A stretch of 64,000 nucleotides of DNA from Bradyrhizobium sp. ISRA464 (GTDB lineage: Bacteria; Pseudomonadota; Alphaproteobacteria; Rhizobiales; Xanthobacteraceae): contig NZ_CP094526.1 of NCBI RefSeq assembly GCF_029910095.1, forward strand, positions 1,860,001-1,924,000, read 5' to 3'. Below are positions 42,565 to 53,618 of the stretch, piece after piece. The notes under the pieces are model-generated. The model was not told the origin of the DNA. It worked only from the letters and a program-made list of their open reading frames with translations, and searched no databases. The stretch's first letter is position 1. The number at the start of each line of letters is the position of its first letter. The translations under genes and the position numbers were made by a program.

Positions 42565-43776
42565 ATGATGATCAACCGCATTCTGACGATTTGCGCTGCC
42601 GCGGCACTTGGCGTGGCAGGAACCTCGTTTGCGCATGCGCAGCAGGGTTATCCGGCTCCCCAGGGTCCCGCCTATTCGGCGTCGCCCCAGCCCTATTCGC
42701 CGGGCAACATGCCGAACTTCGACTCGCTCGACGATGACGATGCGCCGCAGAATTCGGCCTCGTTGCCGCCGCCCGGCCCTGTGATGTCCCCGGATGACCC
42801 GCGCTATGGCCGTCCGATGAATGCCCAGCCGGCTTACTCCGATCGTGCGCCGTCGGGCCCGGTGATGTCGCCGGACGATCCGCGCTATGGCCGCCCGATG
42901 GGTCCGCCGCCGGTGATCTATGCCGACCGCCCGCAGGGTGGATCGCAGCAGCAACAGGCCTACGGTGACGGCGGCGTTCCGGCCGCAAACGTGGTCTATC
43001 CCGCCAATCCGAACGGAGATGATCGCAACGGCATGCGCCCGCCGGGCGCAGTGAATGCGGCTGGTGCCACCGGAACGGTGCCGCCGCAGTCGCCTCCGAT
43101 CGGCGCCGACGGCAAGCCGGTGCAGATTGCTGCCCTGCCGCCGGATGAGCAGCCGGAAGACGGTCCGGCGCAACTTGCGCCGAATCTGCGTCGCCAGGAA
43201 GTGGCGTTCCAGACCAAGGAGCCGCCGGGCACCATCGTGGTCGATACGCCGCACACCTACCTCTACTACGTTCTCGGCAACGGCCGGGCCATCCGTTACG
43301 GCGTCCGCGTCGGCCGCGACGGCTTCACCTGGACCGGCGTGCAGAAGATCACCCGCAAGGCCGAGTGGCCGGATTGGCATCCGCCGCCGGAGATGATCGA
43401 GCGTCAGCCCTATCTGCCGCGCTTCATGGCCGGCGGACCCGGCAACCCGCTTGGCGCCCGTGCGATGTATCTCGGCTCGACCGTGTACCGCATTCACGGC
43501 ACCAACCAGCCGTCGACCATCGGCAAGTTCGTGTCGTCGGGCTGCATCGGCATGCTGAACGAAGACGTCTCGGACCTGTTCGATCGGGTCAAGGTCGGCA
43601 CCCGCGTGGTTGTCTGGCCGGGCAACCCGCCTGCGGGAACGGCGACGGCATCCGCCGCGCCGACACCCGACAGCACCTCGGTGGCCGCTGCTGCCCCGCA
43701 GGCCCAGGCAGCGCCGCTGCCCGGCACGCAGCCGACCTCCGTCCAGCCGCTGCCCGCGCCGGTCACGGTCCGCTAG
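42565..43776 (+). CDS. L,D-transpeptidase (YkuD domain)
   Basis: A 403-residue exported enzyme that forms 3-3 peptidoglycan crosslinks or attaches proteins to peptidoglycan. Signal peptide at residues 1-26 (LTICAAAALGVAGTSFAHA). A Pro-rich linker contains two copies of GPVMSPDDPRYGRPM about 27 residues apart. The YkuD domain has the catalytic HGTNQPSTIGKFVSSGCIGM, with His at about 311 and Cys at about 327, and the preceding DWHPPPEM region is typical. The stop TAG (43774-43776) is inside the CTAG that received the IS1182-type element; the reading frame is intact. Confidence 0.93.
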   Translation: MMINRILTICAAAALGVAGTSFAHAQQGYPAPQGPAYSASPQPYSPGNMPNFDSLDDDDAPQNSASLPPPGPVMSPDDPRYGRPMNAQPAYSDRAPSGPVMSPDDPRYGRPMGPPPVIYADRPQGGSQQQQAYGDGGVPAANVVYPANPNGDDRNGMRPPGAVNAAGATGTVPPQSPPIGADGKPVQIAALPPDEQPEDGPAQLAPNLRRQEVAFQTKEPPGTIVVDTPHTYLYYVLGNGRAIRYGVRVGRDGFTWTGVQKITRKAEWPDWHPPPEMIERQPYLPRFMAGGPGNPLGARAMYLGSTVYRIHGTNQPSTIGKFVSSGCIGMLNEDVSDLFDRVKVGTRVVVWPGNPPAGTATASAAPTPDSTSVAAAAPQAQAAPLPGTQPTSVQPLPAPVTVR

Positions 43777-45217
43777 GAGCCCGTCCAGATAGCGCTGGTA
43801 TCGGGCTTGTTGATGAACGATAGCTTGCTCAAGCGGCTCTTGCGAGCTTTGTGAGGTTGTGGGTGGTGCAGATCAACGCCCACTCGGCCGTCACTTTCTC
43901 GATGCCACGCAGCAGGAACTGCCTGAACCCGCGCGCCTGCTTGATCTGCCCGAACACCGGTTCGACGATTTGCTTCCTGAGCCGGTAGCGGCTTCGCCAG
44001 CCGGCGCGCTTGAGCTTGGCCCGCATGGCTTTGGTGAGCGCTCCGGTCATGGTTCGCTTGCCTTCGGCGGCATGCTTGGCGCGCCCGATCGCGACGTAAG
44101 CGCTGATGTGGCGATCGGCGAGGGTTTGCAGGTTGGCCTCGCTCAGATAGCCGCTATCGGCCGAGGCTTCCTTCGGCGTGACGCCGAGATTGGCCTCAAT
44201 GCCGTCAATCAGCCCTACGAGTTGGCCATGATCGCTCATGCGCGCAGTGAGCCCGTGCGCAACGATGATCTGGGCCGTTCCATCGACAGCGGCCTGGGCA
44301 TTGTAGCCTTGGATGTACCCGTCCTTGGTCTTCAGGATGCGGCTGTCCGGATCCGTGAAGTTGCGCTGCGCTTTGCCCTCGGGCTCCGCTTTCGGCGGTG
44401 CCGGCGTCTTGCCGTTCTTTTTCCGCCCTTCCGCAATGCGCTTCTTTTCCACCTCGGCCCGGCGCCGCAGTTCCTCCTCGGCGGCGGCTTTGGCTTCCGC
44501 CTCGAGCTCGGCCTTGGCCTCGCGGATCTTGGCCAGGCGCTTCTCCTTGTCGGCCACCCAGTCCGGCAGCTCATCGCCGCGCTTGTTGCCGTAGAGCCGG
44601 TCCTCCTCGGCATCCGCCGCCTCGGCCGCTTCAAGCCAGCGATCGACCTCGGCTTGAAGCTCTGCTTCTCGCTTCTTCATGCGCTCGTAGCTCATGGCCT
44701 TGTGCTTCGATGCGTTCGCCTTGATCTTGGTGCCATCAAGCGCCACGTGCCCGAGCTTCACCAACCCAGCCTTCTCAGCAAGCTTCAACACCTGAACAAA
44801 CAGACCCGCCAAGGCCTCAAGGTGCCGCTTGCGGAATTCCGAGATCGTGCGGAAGTCCGGCGGGTCGCCCGCCACAATCATCATAAAGTCCGCCCGATCC
44901 ACGGCCGCCTTGGCGATCCGGCGCGACGAGTAGATGCCGCTCGCATAACCGTGCAGAAGTAGCGCCGTCATCATCCGCGGATCAAACGGCGGCTGTCCAA
45001 GCCCGCTCCGGTAGCTGGCGGTGATCGCAGATAGGTCGAGGCTCTCTCGCACCAGCGACACAATCAGCCGCGACAGGTGGTCCTTCGCCACATAATCCTG
45101 CACGCTCGGCGGCAGAAGCTGCGCCTCATCGATCTTCCAGGGGCGAAAATCCTTGCTCATGCGCACGCAAAGAATCAGACTCGCACCCTCTTGACCAGCG
45201 ACTACTCAGACAGCCTC
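43777..45217 (-). mobile_element. IS1182-family insertion sequence
   Basis: 1,441 bp with imperfect terminal inverted repeats: the left end begins ggagcccgtccagatagcgc and the right end, read inward on the other strand, begins ggaggctgtctgagtagtcg. Flanked by CTAG at 43773-43776 and CTAG at 45218-45221; the right CTAG is shared with the adjacent IS701-type element. It carries one full-length transposase gene on the minus strand. Confidence 0.88.
43829..45166 (-). CDS. IS1182-family transposase
   Basis: A 445-residue DDE transposase of the IS1182/IS5-related group. The N-terminal DUF772-type domain (ASYRSGLGQPPFDPRMMTALLLHGYASGIYSSRRI) is followed by DDE elements: LGHVALDGTKIKANAS near residue 140 (first Asp), EASADSGYLSEANL near 335 (second Asp), and RKQIVEPVFGQIKQARGFRQF near 400 (Glu). 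A charged coiled-coil insertion (residues 160-265) sits between the first and second Asp, as usual for the family. The gene looks intact. Confidence 0.93.
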   Translation of the reverse strand: MRMSKDFRPWKIDEAQLLPPSVQDYVAKDHLSRLIVSLVRESLDLSAITASYRSGLGQPPFDPRMMTALLLHGYASGIYSSRRIAKAAVDRADFMMIVAGDPPDFRTISEFRKRHLEALAGLFVQVLKLAEKAGLVKLGHVALDGTKIKANASKHKAMSYERMKKREAELQAEVDRWLEAAEAADAEEDRLYGNKRGDELPDWVADKEKRLAKIREAKAELEAEAKAAAEEELRRRAEVEKKRIAEGRKKNGKTPAPPKAEPEGKAQRNFTDPDSRILKTKDGYIQGYNAQAAVDGTAQIIVAHGLTARMSDHGQLVGLIDGIEANLGVTPKEASADSGYLSEANLQTLADRHISAYVAIGRAKHAAEGKRTMTGALTKAMRAKLKRAGWRSRYRLRKQIVEPVFGQIKQARGFRQFLLRGIEKVTAEWALICTTHNLTKLARAA

Positions 45218-45221
45218 CTAG

Positions 45222-46643
45222 CATTACAGTTGCATCTTCCTGAAGGTTCTGAATCTATGGGCGACCATGATTCGGGATCTGATGATTGGTGGCGCGTCGG
45301 TTGAGGATACGCTGACGCTGTGGGCTTCGTCGTTGCGAGATGCCAAGCAACGCATCCGTCCGCTGTTTACGCAAGAGCGGGTCGCGGCCTCGGCGGGGCA
45401 ATTTCTCGACGGACTGTTGGGCAACGAGCCGCGCAAGACGGGTTGGATGCGGGCGGAAGCGGCTGGCGATCCAGGCCCGTGGCGCCAGCAGGCGATTCTG
45501 GGTCGGGGGCAGTGGGATGCCGACGCGCTGCGCGATATTGTACGTGAGTACGCGCTGGAAACGCTGGGTGACGAGGACGCGGTTCTGGTCATCGATGAGA
45601 CCGGCTTTTTGAAACAGGGCAAGGCCTCGTGTGGGGTCGCGCGCCAGTACACTGGCTCGGCGGGCAAGATCACCAATTGCCAGATCGGAGTGTTTGCCTC
45701 CTATGTGTCGCGGCATGGCCATGCCTTCATCGATCGGGCGCTCTACCTGCCAAAGGAATGGACGGACGAACCCGCTCGCCTGAAGGCCGCACATGTCCCG
45801 AGCGATGTGAGCTTTGCGACGAAGCCCCGGATCGCGCATCAAATGATCGCTCGCGCGATCGCCGCAAAGGTGCCGTTCTCGTTCGTAGCAGCGGACAGCG
45901 TGTATGGCACGGGAGCGATCGAAACCCTGCTGCGCAAGGCGGGCAAAGGCTTGTTCTGGGGGTTGCTTCCAATCACGTGTTCTATTCCTGGGGCAAGCAG
46001 CAGCCTGTCGCCGGCACTGCCTCTACGATCGCGCAGAGCCTTCCCAAGAAGGCCTGGCGCCGCCTGCCGTCCGGCGAAGGAACCAAAGGTCCGCGCTGGC
46101 ACGACTGGGCCTATCTTGAGCTGGCCGATCTCGACGCCGGCGAATACAACGACGACCTTGCCGGGGAATGGACCCGAGGTCTTCTGATCCGCCGCAATAT
46201 TGCCGACAACAGCTTAGCCTTCTTCTCCACATGGTGCCCCAAGGGCACGTCCATGCAGAAGCTGGTATCCGTGGAAGGCCATCGCTGGGCCATCGAAGAC
46301 AGCTTCGAAACCGCCAAGAACGAGCTCGGTCTTGATCACAACGAAACCCGCTCCTGGCATGGCTGGCATCGCCATGTCTCACTGGTCATGCTTGCCTTCG
46401 CCACGATGGCCGTCATCCGTCATCGGGCCAACACCGGAGCATTGCTTAAAAAAACGCGACCGCGGCCCCGACCGAAGCATCGTTCTTGATCCGCTGGTCG
46501 ATCCAGGAAATCCGCCGCATCGCCATGAAGCTCGCCCAGCGGCGCATCCCGCATGCCCACATCCTCGCATGGTCATCCTGGCGCAGGGCTCATCAAGCCA
46601 ACGCGCGCAAAGCGCATCTCAAGCAAAAATTACAACTGTAATG
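45222..46643 (+). mobile_element. IS701-family insertion sequence, copy 2 (inactivated)
   Basis: 1,422 bp, the same element as at 17462-18884 with the same terminal repeats. By eye it differs only by loss of one base near 45951. Flanked by CTAG at 45218-45221 (shared with the IS1182-type element) and 46644-46647. It also keeps the A7 run at 46448-46454. Confidence 0.93.
45267..46641 (+). pseudogene. IS701-family transposase, frameshifted
   Basis: Identical in translation to the copy at 17507 for the first 228 codons, then a single base is missing (ggctatg there, ggcttg here, near 45951). The reading frame then runs out at 46187 in the wrong frame, and the remaining catalytic part, including the Glu region, is in another frame from about 45952 to 46489. 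Two frame changes would be needed to make a full protein, so this copy should not encode an active transposase, although the first copy could act on its ends. Confidence 0.9.
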
Positions 46644-46645
46644 CT

Positions 46646-46844
46646 AGAGCGCGATGAGATTAGGTTGAGAGGAGTGGCGGCGGTTCACCTCTCCCTTGGG
46701 AGAGGTCGGCGCGTAGCGCCGGGCGAGGGATTACGGTCTCTCGTTAAAGCCGCGGCCCCTCACCCGATTTGCTGCGCAAATCGACCTCTCCCCGTCGGGG
46801 AGAGGTGGCCGACCCGATTCGATCCAAATTCATTGCGCTCTAGG
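46646..46844. repeat. Palindromic repeat unit originally following the L,D-transpeptidase gene
   Basis: agagcgcgatgagattaggt with the closing aattcattgcgctcta as outer arms and the inner cctctccc/gggagagg and gatttgctgcgcaaatc hairpins. Before the two insertions it would have directly followed the L,D-transpeptidase stop. Confidence 0.7.
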
Positions 46845-46862
46845 CTGGCTCACAATTCATCG

Positions 46863-46892
46863 AAAAAGGCGCGCGAACGGCGCGCCTTTTTT
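46863..46892 (+). terminator. Strong Rho-independent terminator
   Basis: AAAAAGGCGCGC-GAACG-GCGCGCCTTTTT: a perfect 12-bp stem with flanking A- and T-runs, so it can work in both directions. It is probably the original terminator of the L,D-transpeptidase transcript, now displaced by about 2.9 kb. Confidence 0.85.
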
Positions 46893-46938
46893 GTTGTAAC
46901 AAGCTGGGCATCTCGACGTTGCCGCCGCGAGGCATGCG

Positions 46939-47688
46939 ATGCACGAAGCCCGCCTGACCTACCCACCGCTGAACACGCCGAAGCCGGTCGCAGACGACGT
47001 GTGGATCGTCGATGGCCCCGTCATCCGGTTCGGTCCGCGCTGGCTCAGGATGCCGTTTCCAACACGTGCGACGATCATTCGGCTCGCCGGGGACAGGCTG
47101 TTCGTTCATTCGCCGACGCCGCTGGATGACGCGCTCAAGGCCGAGATTGCGCGCCTCGGCAAGCCTTGCTGGATCGTCGGACCAAACCGGCTGCATTACT
47201 GGTGGATACCGGATTGGCATGCTGCCTATCCCGAGGCACGCGTCTATCTCGCACCCGGGATCAGGCAGCAGGCCGGCGCGCGGCTGGCTTGCGATGGCGA
47301 GGCGCTGGACCGGCCATCGGGCTATCCCTGGGACGACGCGATCGCGACGTTGCCAGTTGCAGGGAAGTACATGACGGAGTTCGTGTTCTTCCATCGCCCG
47401 TCGCGGACACTGGTGCTGACCGACCTGATCGAGAATTTCGAGGCGGGCCGGATCAACTCATCGCTGATGCGATTTCTGACCTGGATCGGTGGCGTGCGCG
47501 ATCCCGACGGCAGCACGCCGCGCGACATGCGGCTGACCTTCGCGAAGAACGGTGCCACGGTGAAGGCCGCCGTCGCCTCCATGATCGAATGGAATCCCGA
47601 ACGGATCATCCTCGCCCATGGCCGCTGGTACGACCGTGACGGCGGCGCCGAGCTTCGACGCGCATTTCGCTGGATATTGAAGTCGTAG
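46939..47688 (+). CDS. DUF4336 protein (metallo-beta-lactamase-like)
   Basis: A 249-residue DUF4336 protein. The opening VADDVWIVDGPVIRFGPRWLRMPFPTRATIIRLAGDRLFVHSPTPL and the later RTLVLTDLIENFE and RIILAHGRWYDRDGG segments show the family pattern, which resembles a metallo-beta-lactamase fold in which the usual HxHxDH is not intact. Function is unknown. A strong terminator lies 47 bp upstream, so it should have its own promoter. Confidence 0.85.
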   Translation: MHEARLTYPPLNTPKPVADDVWIVDGPVIRFGPRWLRMPFPTRATIIRLAGDRLFVHSPTPLDDALKAEIARLGKPCWIVGPNRLHYWWIPDWHAAYPEARVYLAPGIRQQAGARLACDGEALDRPSGYPWDDAIATLPVAGKYMTEFVFFHRPSRTLVLTDLIENFEAGRINSSLMRFLTWIGGVRDPDGSTPRDMRLTFAKNGATVKAAVASMIEWNPERIILAHGRWYDRDGGAELRRAFRWILKS

Positions 47689-47739
47689 AGGCGTCGCCGC
47701 TCTCGCAGTTCGGTCGCGCTGAGCGTGGTTCCGTCCGCC

Positions 47740-48702
47740 TCAGGCCAGACGCCGCGGCAGCTCGCCGCCCTTGGTGAAGGCGTCGATGCAATCGACCATC
47801 TGCCCGTAATGCGTCTGCAGGCCTTCGCGCGTTGCGTAGCCGAGATGCGGCGTGATCACGACATTGTCGAGCTTGCGCAACGGATGGTCTGATGGCAGCG
47901 GCTCGACCGCGAACACATCGATGCCGGCACCAGCGATCTTCCTCTCGCGGAGCACCGCGAGGAGGGCATCCTCATCGACGATCGGTCCGCGCGCCGTGTT
48001 GATGAGATAGGCCGACGGCTTCATCCGCGCGAGGTCGGCGGCACCGACCAGCCCACGCGAGCGTGGGCTCAGCACGACATGGATGGTGATGATGTCTGCA
48101 GTGGCGAACAGCTCGTCCTTGCTGGCGCAACCGACGCCGACCTCCTTGCACTTCTCGGGCGTGAGGTTGGGGCTCCAGGCGATGACGTTCATGCCGAATG
48201 GCTTGGCCATGCCGGCGACCTTGCTGCCGAGCTTGCCGAGGCCGATGATGCCTAGCGTCTTGCCCTCGATCTCGGTGCCGGCAAAGGCCTGCCAGGGCTC
48301 GCCGGCATGCATCCGTGCGTTCTCGCGGCCGATGCCGCGGGTGAGTTCCAGGATCAGGCCCATGGCCAGGGCCGCGGTGGGATCGCGGCCGTACTGCGTG
48401 CCGCACAGCACGATCTTGCGATCCTTGACCGCCTCCATGTCGATCGACGCGTTGCGCATGCCCGAGGTGATCAAGAGCTTCAGCCTGGGCAGGCCCTCGA
48501 GCAGCGAGCGCGGAAATGGGGTACGCTCGCGCATCGCGCAGATGATGTCGAAATCTTTCAGCTTCGCCGCCGCATCGGCCTCGCCTGCGAACGGCTTGTC
48601 GAAGACGGTGACGTCGACGCGGTCCTTGATCCGAGGCCAGTCGGCCACCGAAAGCGCGAGATCAAAATAGTCGTCGAGGATTGCACAGCTGAGCCGCGTC
48701 AT
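47740..48702 (-). CDS. D-2-hydroxyacid dehydrogenase family protein
   Basis: A 320-residue NAD-dependent oxidoreductase of the D-isomer 2-hydroxyacid dehydrogenase group. The NAD-binding GIIGLGKLGSKVA is near residues 149-161; catalytic residues are in NTARGPIVDE (Arg, near 236), AVEPLPSDHPL (Glu) and VITPHLGYAT (His, near 285). It could act on hydroxypyruvate, phosphoglycerate-like or other 2-hydroxyacids; the specific substrate is not indicated. It is convergent with the DUF4336 gene. Confidence 0.92.
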   Translation of the reverse strand: MTRLSCAILDDYFDLALSVADWPRIKDRVDVTVFDKPFAGEADAAAKLKDFDIICAMRERTPFPRSLLEGLPRLKLLITSGMRNASIDMEAVKDRKIVLCGTQYGRDPTAALAMGLILELTRGIGRENARMHAGEPWQAFAGTEIEGKTLGIIGLGKLGSKVAGMAKPFGMNVIAWSPNLTPEKCKEVGVGCASKDELFATADIITIHVVLSPRSRGLVGAADLARMKPSAYLINTARGPIVDEDALLAVLRERKIAGAGIDVFAVEPLPSDHPLRKLDNVVITPHLGYATREGLQTHYGQMVDCIDAFTKGGELPRRLA

Positions 48703-48805
48703 TGGCAGGTCCGTTCATGGCGAGGGCGACGGCGAACATGCACCGTCGTGGGTCGTCATGGTCGCGCGCAATCGGCGGGCGCGCAAGCGGCTGTGGTGAC
48801 GGCTG

Positions 48806-49057
48806 TTATGCGGACGGAGAGGACTTGTGCGCCTTCGCGGTGCGGATTTCGGCGAGCATCGATTGCACGGCGGGTGACACGGCGACGTGCTTGGCGCGCC
48901 AGGCCGGGCCCGGGCCACGCATATAGTGCAGTTCCGGCCGATAGGGGTTGAACGCCCTCGCAATGAAGGCGCGCCAGTAGGCACGGAATTCGTTGAACAG
49001 CCCGGTCTCGCTTCTGGTCGCCGGGCGCGGGAAAGATGCCGAAGTGATGGTAGCCAT
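48806..49057 (-). CDS. Small hypothetical protein
   Basis: About 83 residues, no recognised domain. It has a hydrophobic-aromatic segment (GLFNEFRAYWRAFIARAFNP) and a basic, Ala-rich end; codon usage (high GC3) matches its neighbours. The ATG at 49057 is preferred over one six codons upstream. It precedes the D-2-hydroxyacid dehydrogenase gene on the same strand by 103 bp and could be co-transcribed. Confidence 0.6.
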   Translation of the reverse strand: MATITSASFPRPATRSETGLFNEFRAYWRAFIARAFNPYRPELHYMRGPGPAWRAKHVAVSPAVQSMLAEIRTAKAHKSSPSA

Positions 49058-49313
49058 GACGCGGCCTCTACTCATTTGATCGCGGTTTCGCCGCGAAAAA
49101 CGCCATTTTCGGCGCCTGAAAACGAGTTTTGGCCTGATTTATTAAAAGATGGTTTCAATTGTCGTGGTCCGGCGCACACATGGTGTCGAACCGGTAATCG
49201 CCCGTGGTGAGCGGCCGGAAAACGCCGGTCCCGCGGTTGCGCTTTCGGGGGCTGGCCGTTACATCGGCGGCAGCAAAAATTTCCACAAATCGGATCAATT
49301 CCAGGGACAGCGG

Positions 49314-50963
<1,650 letters not shown>

Positions 50964-50976
50964 ATCGTCGAGACAC

Positions 50977-51097
50977 CGTCATGGCCGGCATAGCCGCCCG
51001 AAGGACGGCGTCGCTTCCGCTCGCCTATGTCCCGGCCATCCACATCTGCGCTCGCGGAAATCAAGACGTGGATGCCCGGCACAAGGCCGGGCATGAC
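50977..51097. repeat. Palindromic repeat, family B
   Basis: gtcatggccggcatagccgc with the closing gccgggcatgac, sharing the inner gcgtcgcttccgctcgccta with the copy at 16523-16649 in opposite orientation. It follows ettA. Confidence 0.85.
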
Positions 51098-51239
51098 GAG
51101 CATGGAGTGTTCGACCGTTTCCTCATTTGCAGGATCGTGGCAGCATCACGGCACGCTCTGCGGCCAGTTGTCGCTTTTCAAGCGCCTGGGATTGCGTAGA
51201 TAGAGCGCTCCGCAATTCAAATCCCGCGAGCTATCCAGC

Positions 51240-51824
51240 ATGTCCGCCATTTCCGACGCGCGTGCGCCCCTGAAGGGCCGGTCGCTGCGTCCTGTTCCCA
51301 TGCTGATCTTCGGATCGCGCTGGCTGCAATTGCCGCTCTATGTCGGCCTCATCATTGCCCAGGGCGTCTATGTGGTGCTGTTCCTGAAGGAGCTCTGGCA
51401 CCTGTTCGCCCATGCCTTCGATTTCAGCGAGCAGCAGATCATGCTGGCCGTCCTCGGCCTGATCGACGTCGTGATGATCTCGAACCTCCTGGTGATGGTG
51501 ATCGTCGGCGGCTACGAGACCTTCGTGTCGCGCCTCAATTTGCAGGGCCATCCCGACGAGCCGGAATGGCTCAGCCACGTCAATGCCAGCGTGCTGAAGA
51601 TCAAGCTGGCGATGGCGATCATCGGCATTTCCTCGATCCATCTGCTGCGCACCTTCATCGAGGCGGGCGCGTTGACGTCGGGCAAAGGCAATTACACCGA
51701 GACCGGCGTGATGTGGCAGACCATCATCCACTGCGTCTTCATCCTGTCGGCCATCGGCATCGCCATCGTCGACAAGCTGTCGAACGACTCGATCGAGGGA
51801 GCCAAGCAGCAGGCCGCGCATTGA
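51240..51824 (+). CDS. UPF0114/YqhA-family membrane protein
   Basis: A 194-residue membrane protein with three to four hydrophobic helices ([80 protein letters not shown]). The [11 protein letters not shown] segment is typical of the UPF0114 (YqhA) family. Function is unknown. The ATG at 51240 is in the expected family position. Confidence 0.88.
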   Translation: MSAISDARAPLKGRSLRPVPMLIFGSRWLQLPLYVGLIIAQGVYVVLFLKELWHLFAHAFDFSEQQIMLAVLGLIDVVMISNLLVMVIVGGYETFVSRLNLQGHPDEPEWLSHVNASVLKIKLAMAIIGISSIHLLRTFIEAGALTSGKGNYTETGVMWQTIIHCVFILSAIGIAIVDKLSNDSIEGAKQQAAH

Positions 51825-51884
51825 GCGCGGCCCTCGGGCCGGCCGCGGTTCACACCAATCCGGTGTCGTGATAAGGCTCACGGC

Positions 51885-53183
51885 ATGAACATGACGGGGC
51901 GTCGCCGGATGGTGCGCTCATTGGACCGCTGCGTGAACAGGCTGTTGGATTTGACCTTCCTCCGCGCGCTTGCCTTCGGGCTTCTGCTTTTTTCCTGGCC
52001 GATCGTCTCGCCCGCGCGCGCTGCGGACGCCGCGTTCACCCAGTTCATCGCCTCGCTGTGGCCGGAAGCGCAGGCCGCCGGCGTGTCGCGCGCGACCTTC
52101 GAGCGCGAGACGCGCGGGCTCGAGCCCGACTATAAGCTGCCCGACCTCATCCTGCCCGGCCGTCCCAAGACCGGCGCGCCGGCGCAGGCCGAGTTCGTGC
52201 AGGTGCCGGCCGACTACATCAAGGAGGCCTCCATCGCACGGCTCGCGGCGGAAGGGCAGAAGCTGCTGCAGAAGTATCGTCCGGCGCTCGATGCGATCGA
52301 GAAGCGGTTCGGCGTCCCGGCCCCGGTCGTGCTGGCGATCTGGGGCCGCGAGACCGATTACGGCCGCTATGCGCTGCCCTACGATACGCTGCGCGTGGTC
52401 GCGACGCAGGCCTATGTCGGCCGCCGCAAGGATCAGTACCGCACCGAATTCATCCTGGCGCTGAAGATCCTCGGCGAGGGGGTGGTGAAGCGCAAGGAAA
52501 TGACCTCCTCCTGGGCCGGCGCGACCGGCTACACTCAGTTCCTGCCGTCCGAATATTACAAGCACGGCGTCGATCTCGATGGCGACGGCCGCGTCGACAT
52601 CTGGCACTCGGTGCCGGACGCGCTCGCCTCCGCGGCGCAACAGCTCGTCAACAAGGGCTGGCAGCCCGGCGTGCGCTGGGCCTACGAGGTGAAGGCGCCG
52701 GCCGATGTCGATTGCACGATGGGCGTGCCTGAGGTGACCAGGCCGATCGGCCAGTGGCTCCGCGCCGGTTTCGTGCCGGTGCGCGGGCTGAAGCTCAGCG
52801 TCGCCGAGCAGGCGCAGCCGGCCTCGCTGCTGCAGCCGGAGGGCATCTACGGCCCTGCCTTCCTGACCACGAAGAACTACTTTGTGATCAAGGAGTACAA
52901 TTTCTCCGATCTCTACGTGCTGTTCGTCGGCCATCTCGCCGACCGCATGACAAGCCCGCTGTCGTTTGCGACGCCGTGGTCGGCGTCGACGCAGCTTCGC
53001 TCCGCCGACGTCGAGGCCATGCAGCATGAATTGACGCGGATCGGCCTCTACAAGGACAAGCTCGACGGCAAGGCCGGAATGCTCACCCGCGCCGCGCTCG
53101 GTGCCTATCAGAAACAGGCCGGGCTGAAGGTCGATTGTTGGCCGAGCGACACGGTGCTGCGCGCGATGCGCGGCCAACGCTGA
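51885..53183 (+). CDS. Lytic murein transglycosylase (MltB type) with C-terminal peptidoglycan-binding domain
   Basis: A 432-residue exported enzyme that cleaves glycan strands. Signal peptide, about residues 20-46 (ending SPARA). The catalytic Glu is E156 in IWGRETDYGRY, followed by SWAGATGYTQFLPSEYYKHGVDLDGDG, the MltB family signature. The final 60 residues (LRSADVEAMQHELTRIGLYKDKLDGKAG) form a PG_binding_1 domain. Length and architecture are normal for the MltB-like family in Rhizobiales. Confidence 0.92.
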   Translation: MNMTGRRRMVRSLDRCVNRLLDLTFLRALAFGLLLFSWPIVSPARAADAAFTQFIASLWPEAQAAGVSRATFERETRGLEPDYKLPDLILPGRPKTGAPAQAEFVQVPADYIKEASIARLAAEGQKLLQKYRPALDAIEKRFGVPAPVVLAIWGRETDYGRYALPYDTLRVVATQAYVGRRKDQYRTEFILALKILGEGVVKRKEMTSSWAGATGYTQFLPSEYYKHGVDLDGDGRVDIWHSVPDALASAAQQLVNKGWQPGVRWAYEVKAPADVDCTMGVPEVTRPIGQWLRAGFVPVRGLKLSVAEQAQPASLLQPEGIYGPAFLTTKNYFVIKEYNFSDLYVLFVGHLADRMTSPLSFATPWSASTQLRSADVEAMQHELTRIGLYKDKLDGKAGMLTRAALGAYQKQAGLKVDCWPSDTVLRAMRGQR

Positions 53184-53208
53184 CAGTCGATCCGGGGGAG
53201 GAAGCGCG

Positions 53209-53553
53209 GTGCGCGACAGGCTGTTTCTTCTCAAGCCCGGCTTCGAGGATCCGGCCTTCCCCGGCCAGCGCTTCTATTGCTGGCACTGCGCGTTGCTGGA
53301 AGGCGTGCTTGCGTCATTTCCTGACCTTGAGGAGGTGATCGACGTCGAGCGGATCGCGTGGCCGCGGCCAAGGCAGGCGGTTGTGGCGCTCATCGGTGTC
53401 GAGAACCAGTCGCTGCCGGTTCTCGTGCTTGCCGACGATGCTGAACACGGCCTCGAAACCGGTCGAGCAAACGGCCGCCGGTTCGTTGAGGGCAAGGACG
53501 CGATCCTGCGCGCGCTGACGCTGCGGCACGGAATTCCCGGGGCGCATCCGTGA
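53209..53553 (+). CDS. DUF3088 (thioredoxin-like) protein
   Basis: 114 residues starting at a GTG with GGGGGAGG 8 bp upstream. LFLLKPGFEDPAFPGQRFYCWHCALLEGVL at the start carries a CWHC pair, similar to a thioredoxin active-site position, and the later SLPVLVLADDA strand fits a thioredoxin-like fold. The family has no assigned function. It is 25 bp downstream of the transglycosylase gene and probably co-transcribed with it. Confidence 0.8.
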   Translation: MRDRLFLLKPGFEDPAFPGQRFYCWHCALLEGVLASFPDLEEVIDVERIAWPRPRQAVVALIGVENQSLPVLVLADDAEHGLETGRANGRRFVEGKDAILRALTLRHGIPGAHP

Positions 53554-53561
53554 CCAAAGAA

Positions 53562-53590
53562 AAACCCGGCCGCTGGAGGCCGGGTTTCGA
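53562..53590. terminator. Bidirectional hairpin terminator
   Basis: AAACCCGGCC-GCTGGA-GGCCGGGTTT: a perfect 10-bp stem between the convergent DUF3088 gene and the glycine-zipper gene at 53619. The T-run is short. Confidence 0.75.
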
Positions 53591-53618
53591 AAACTAATGC
53601 GGAAGTCGCGTCGATGGA

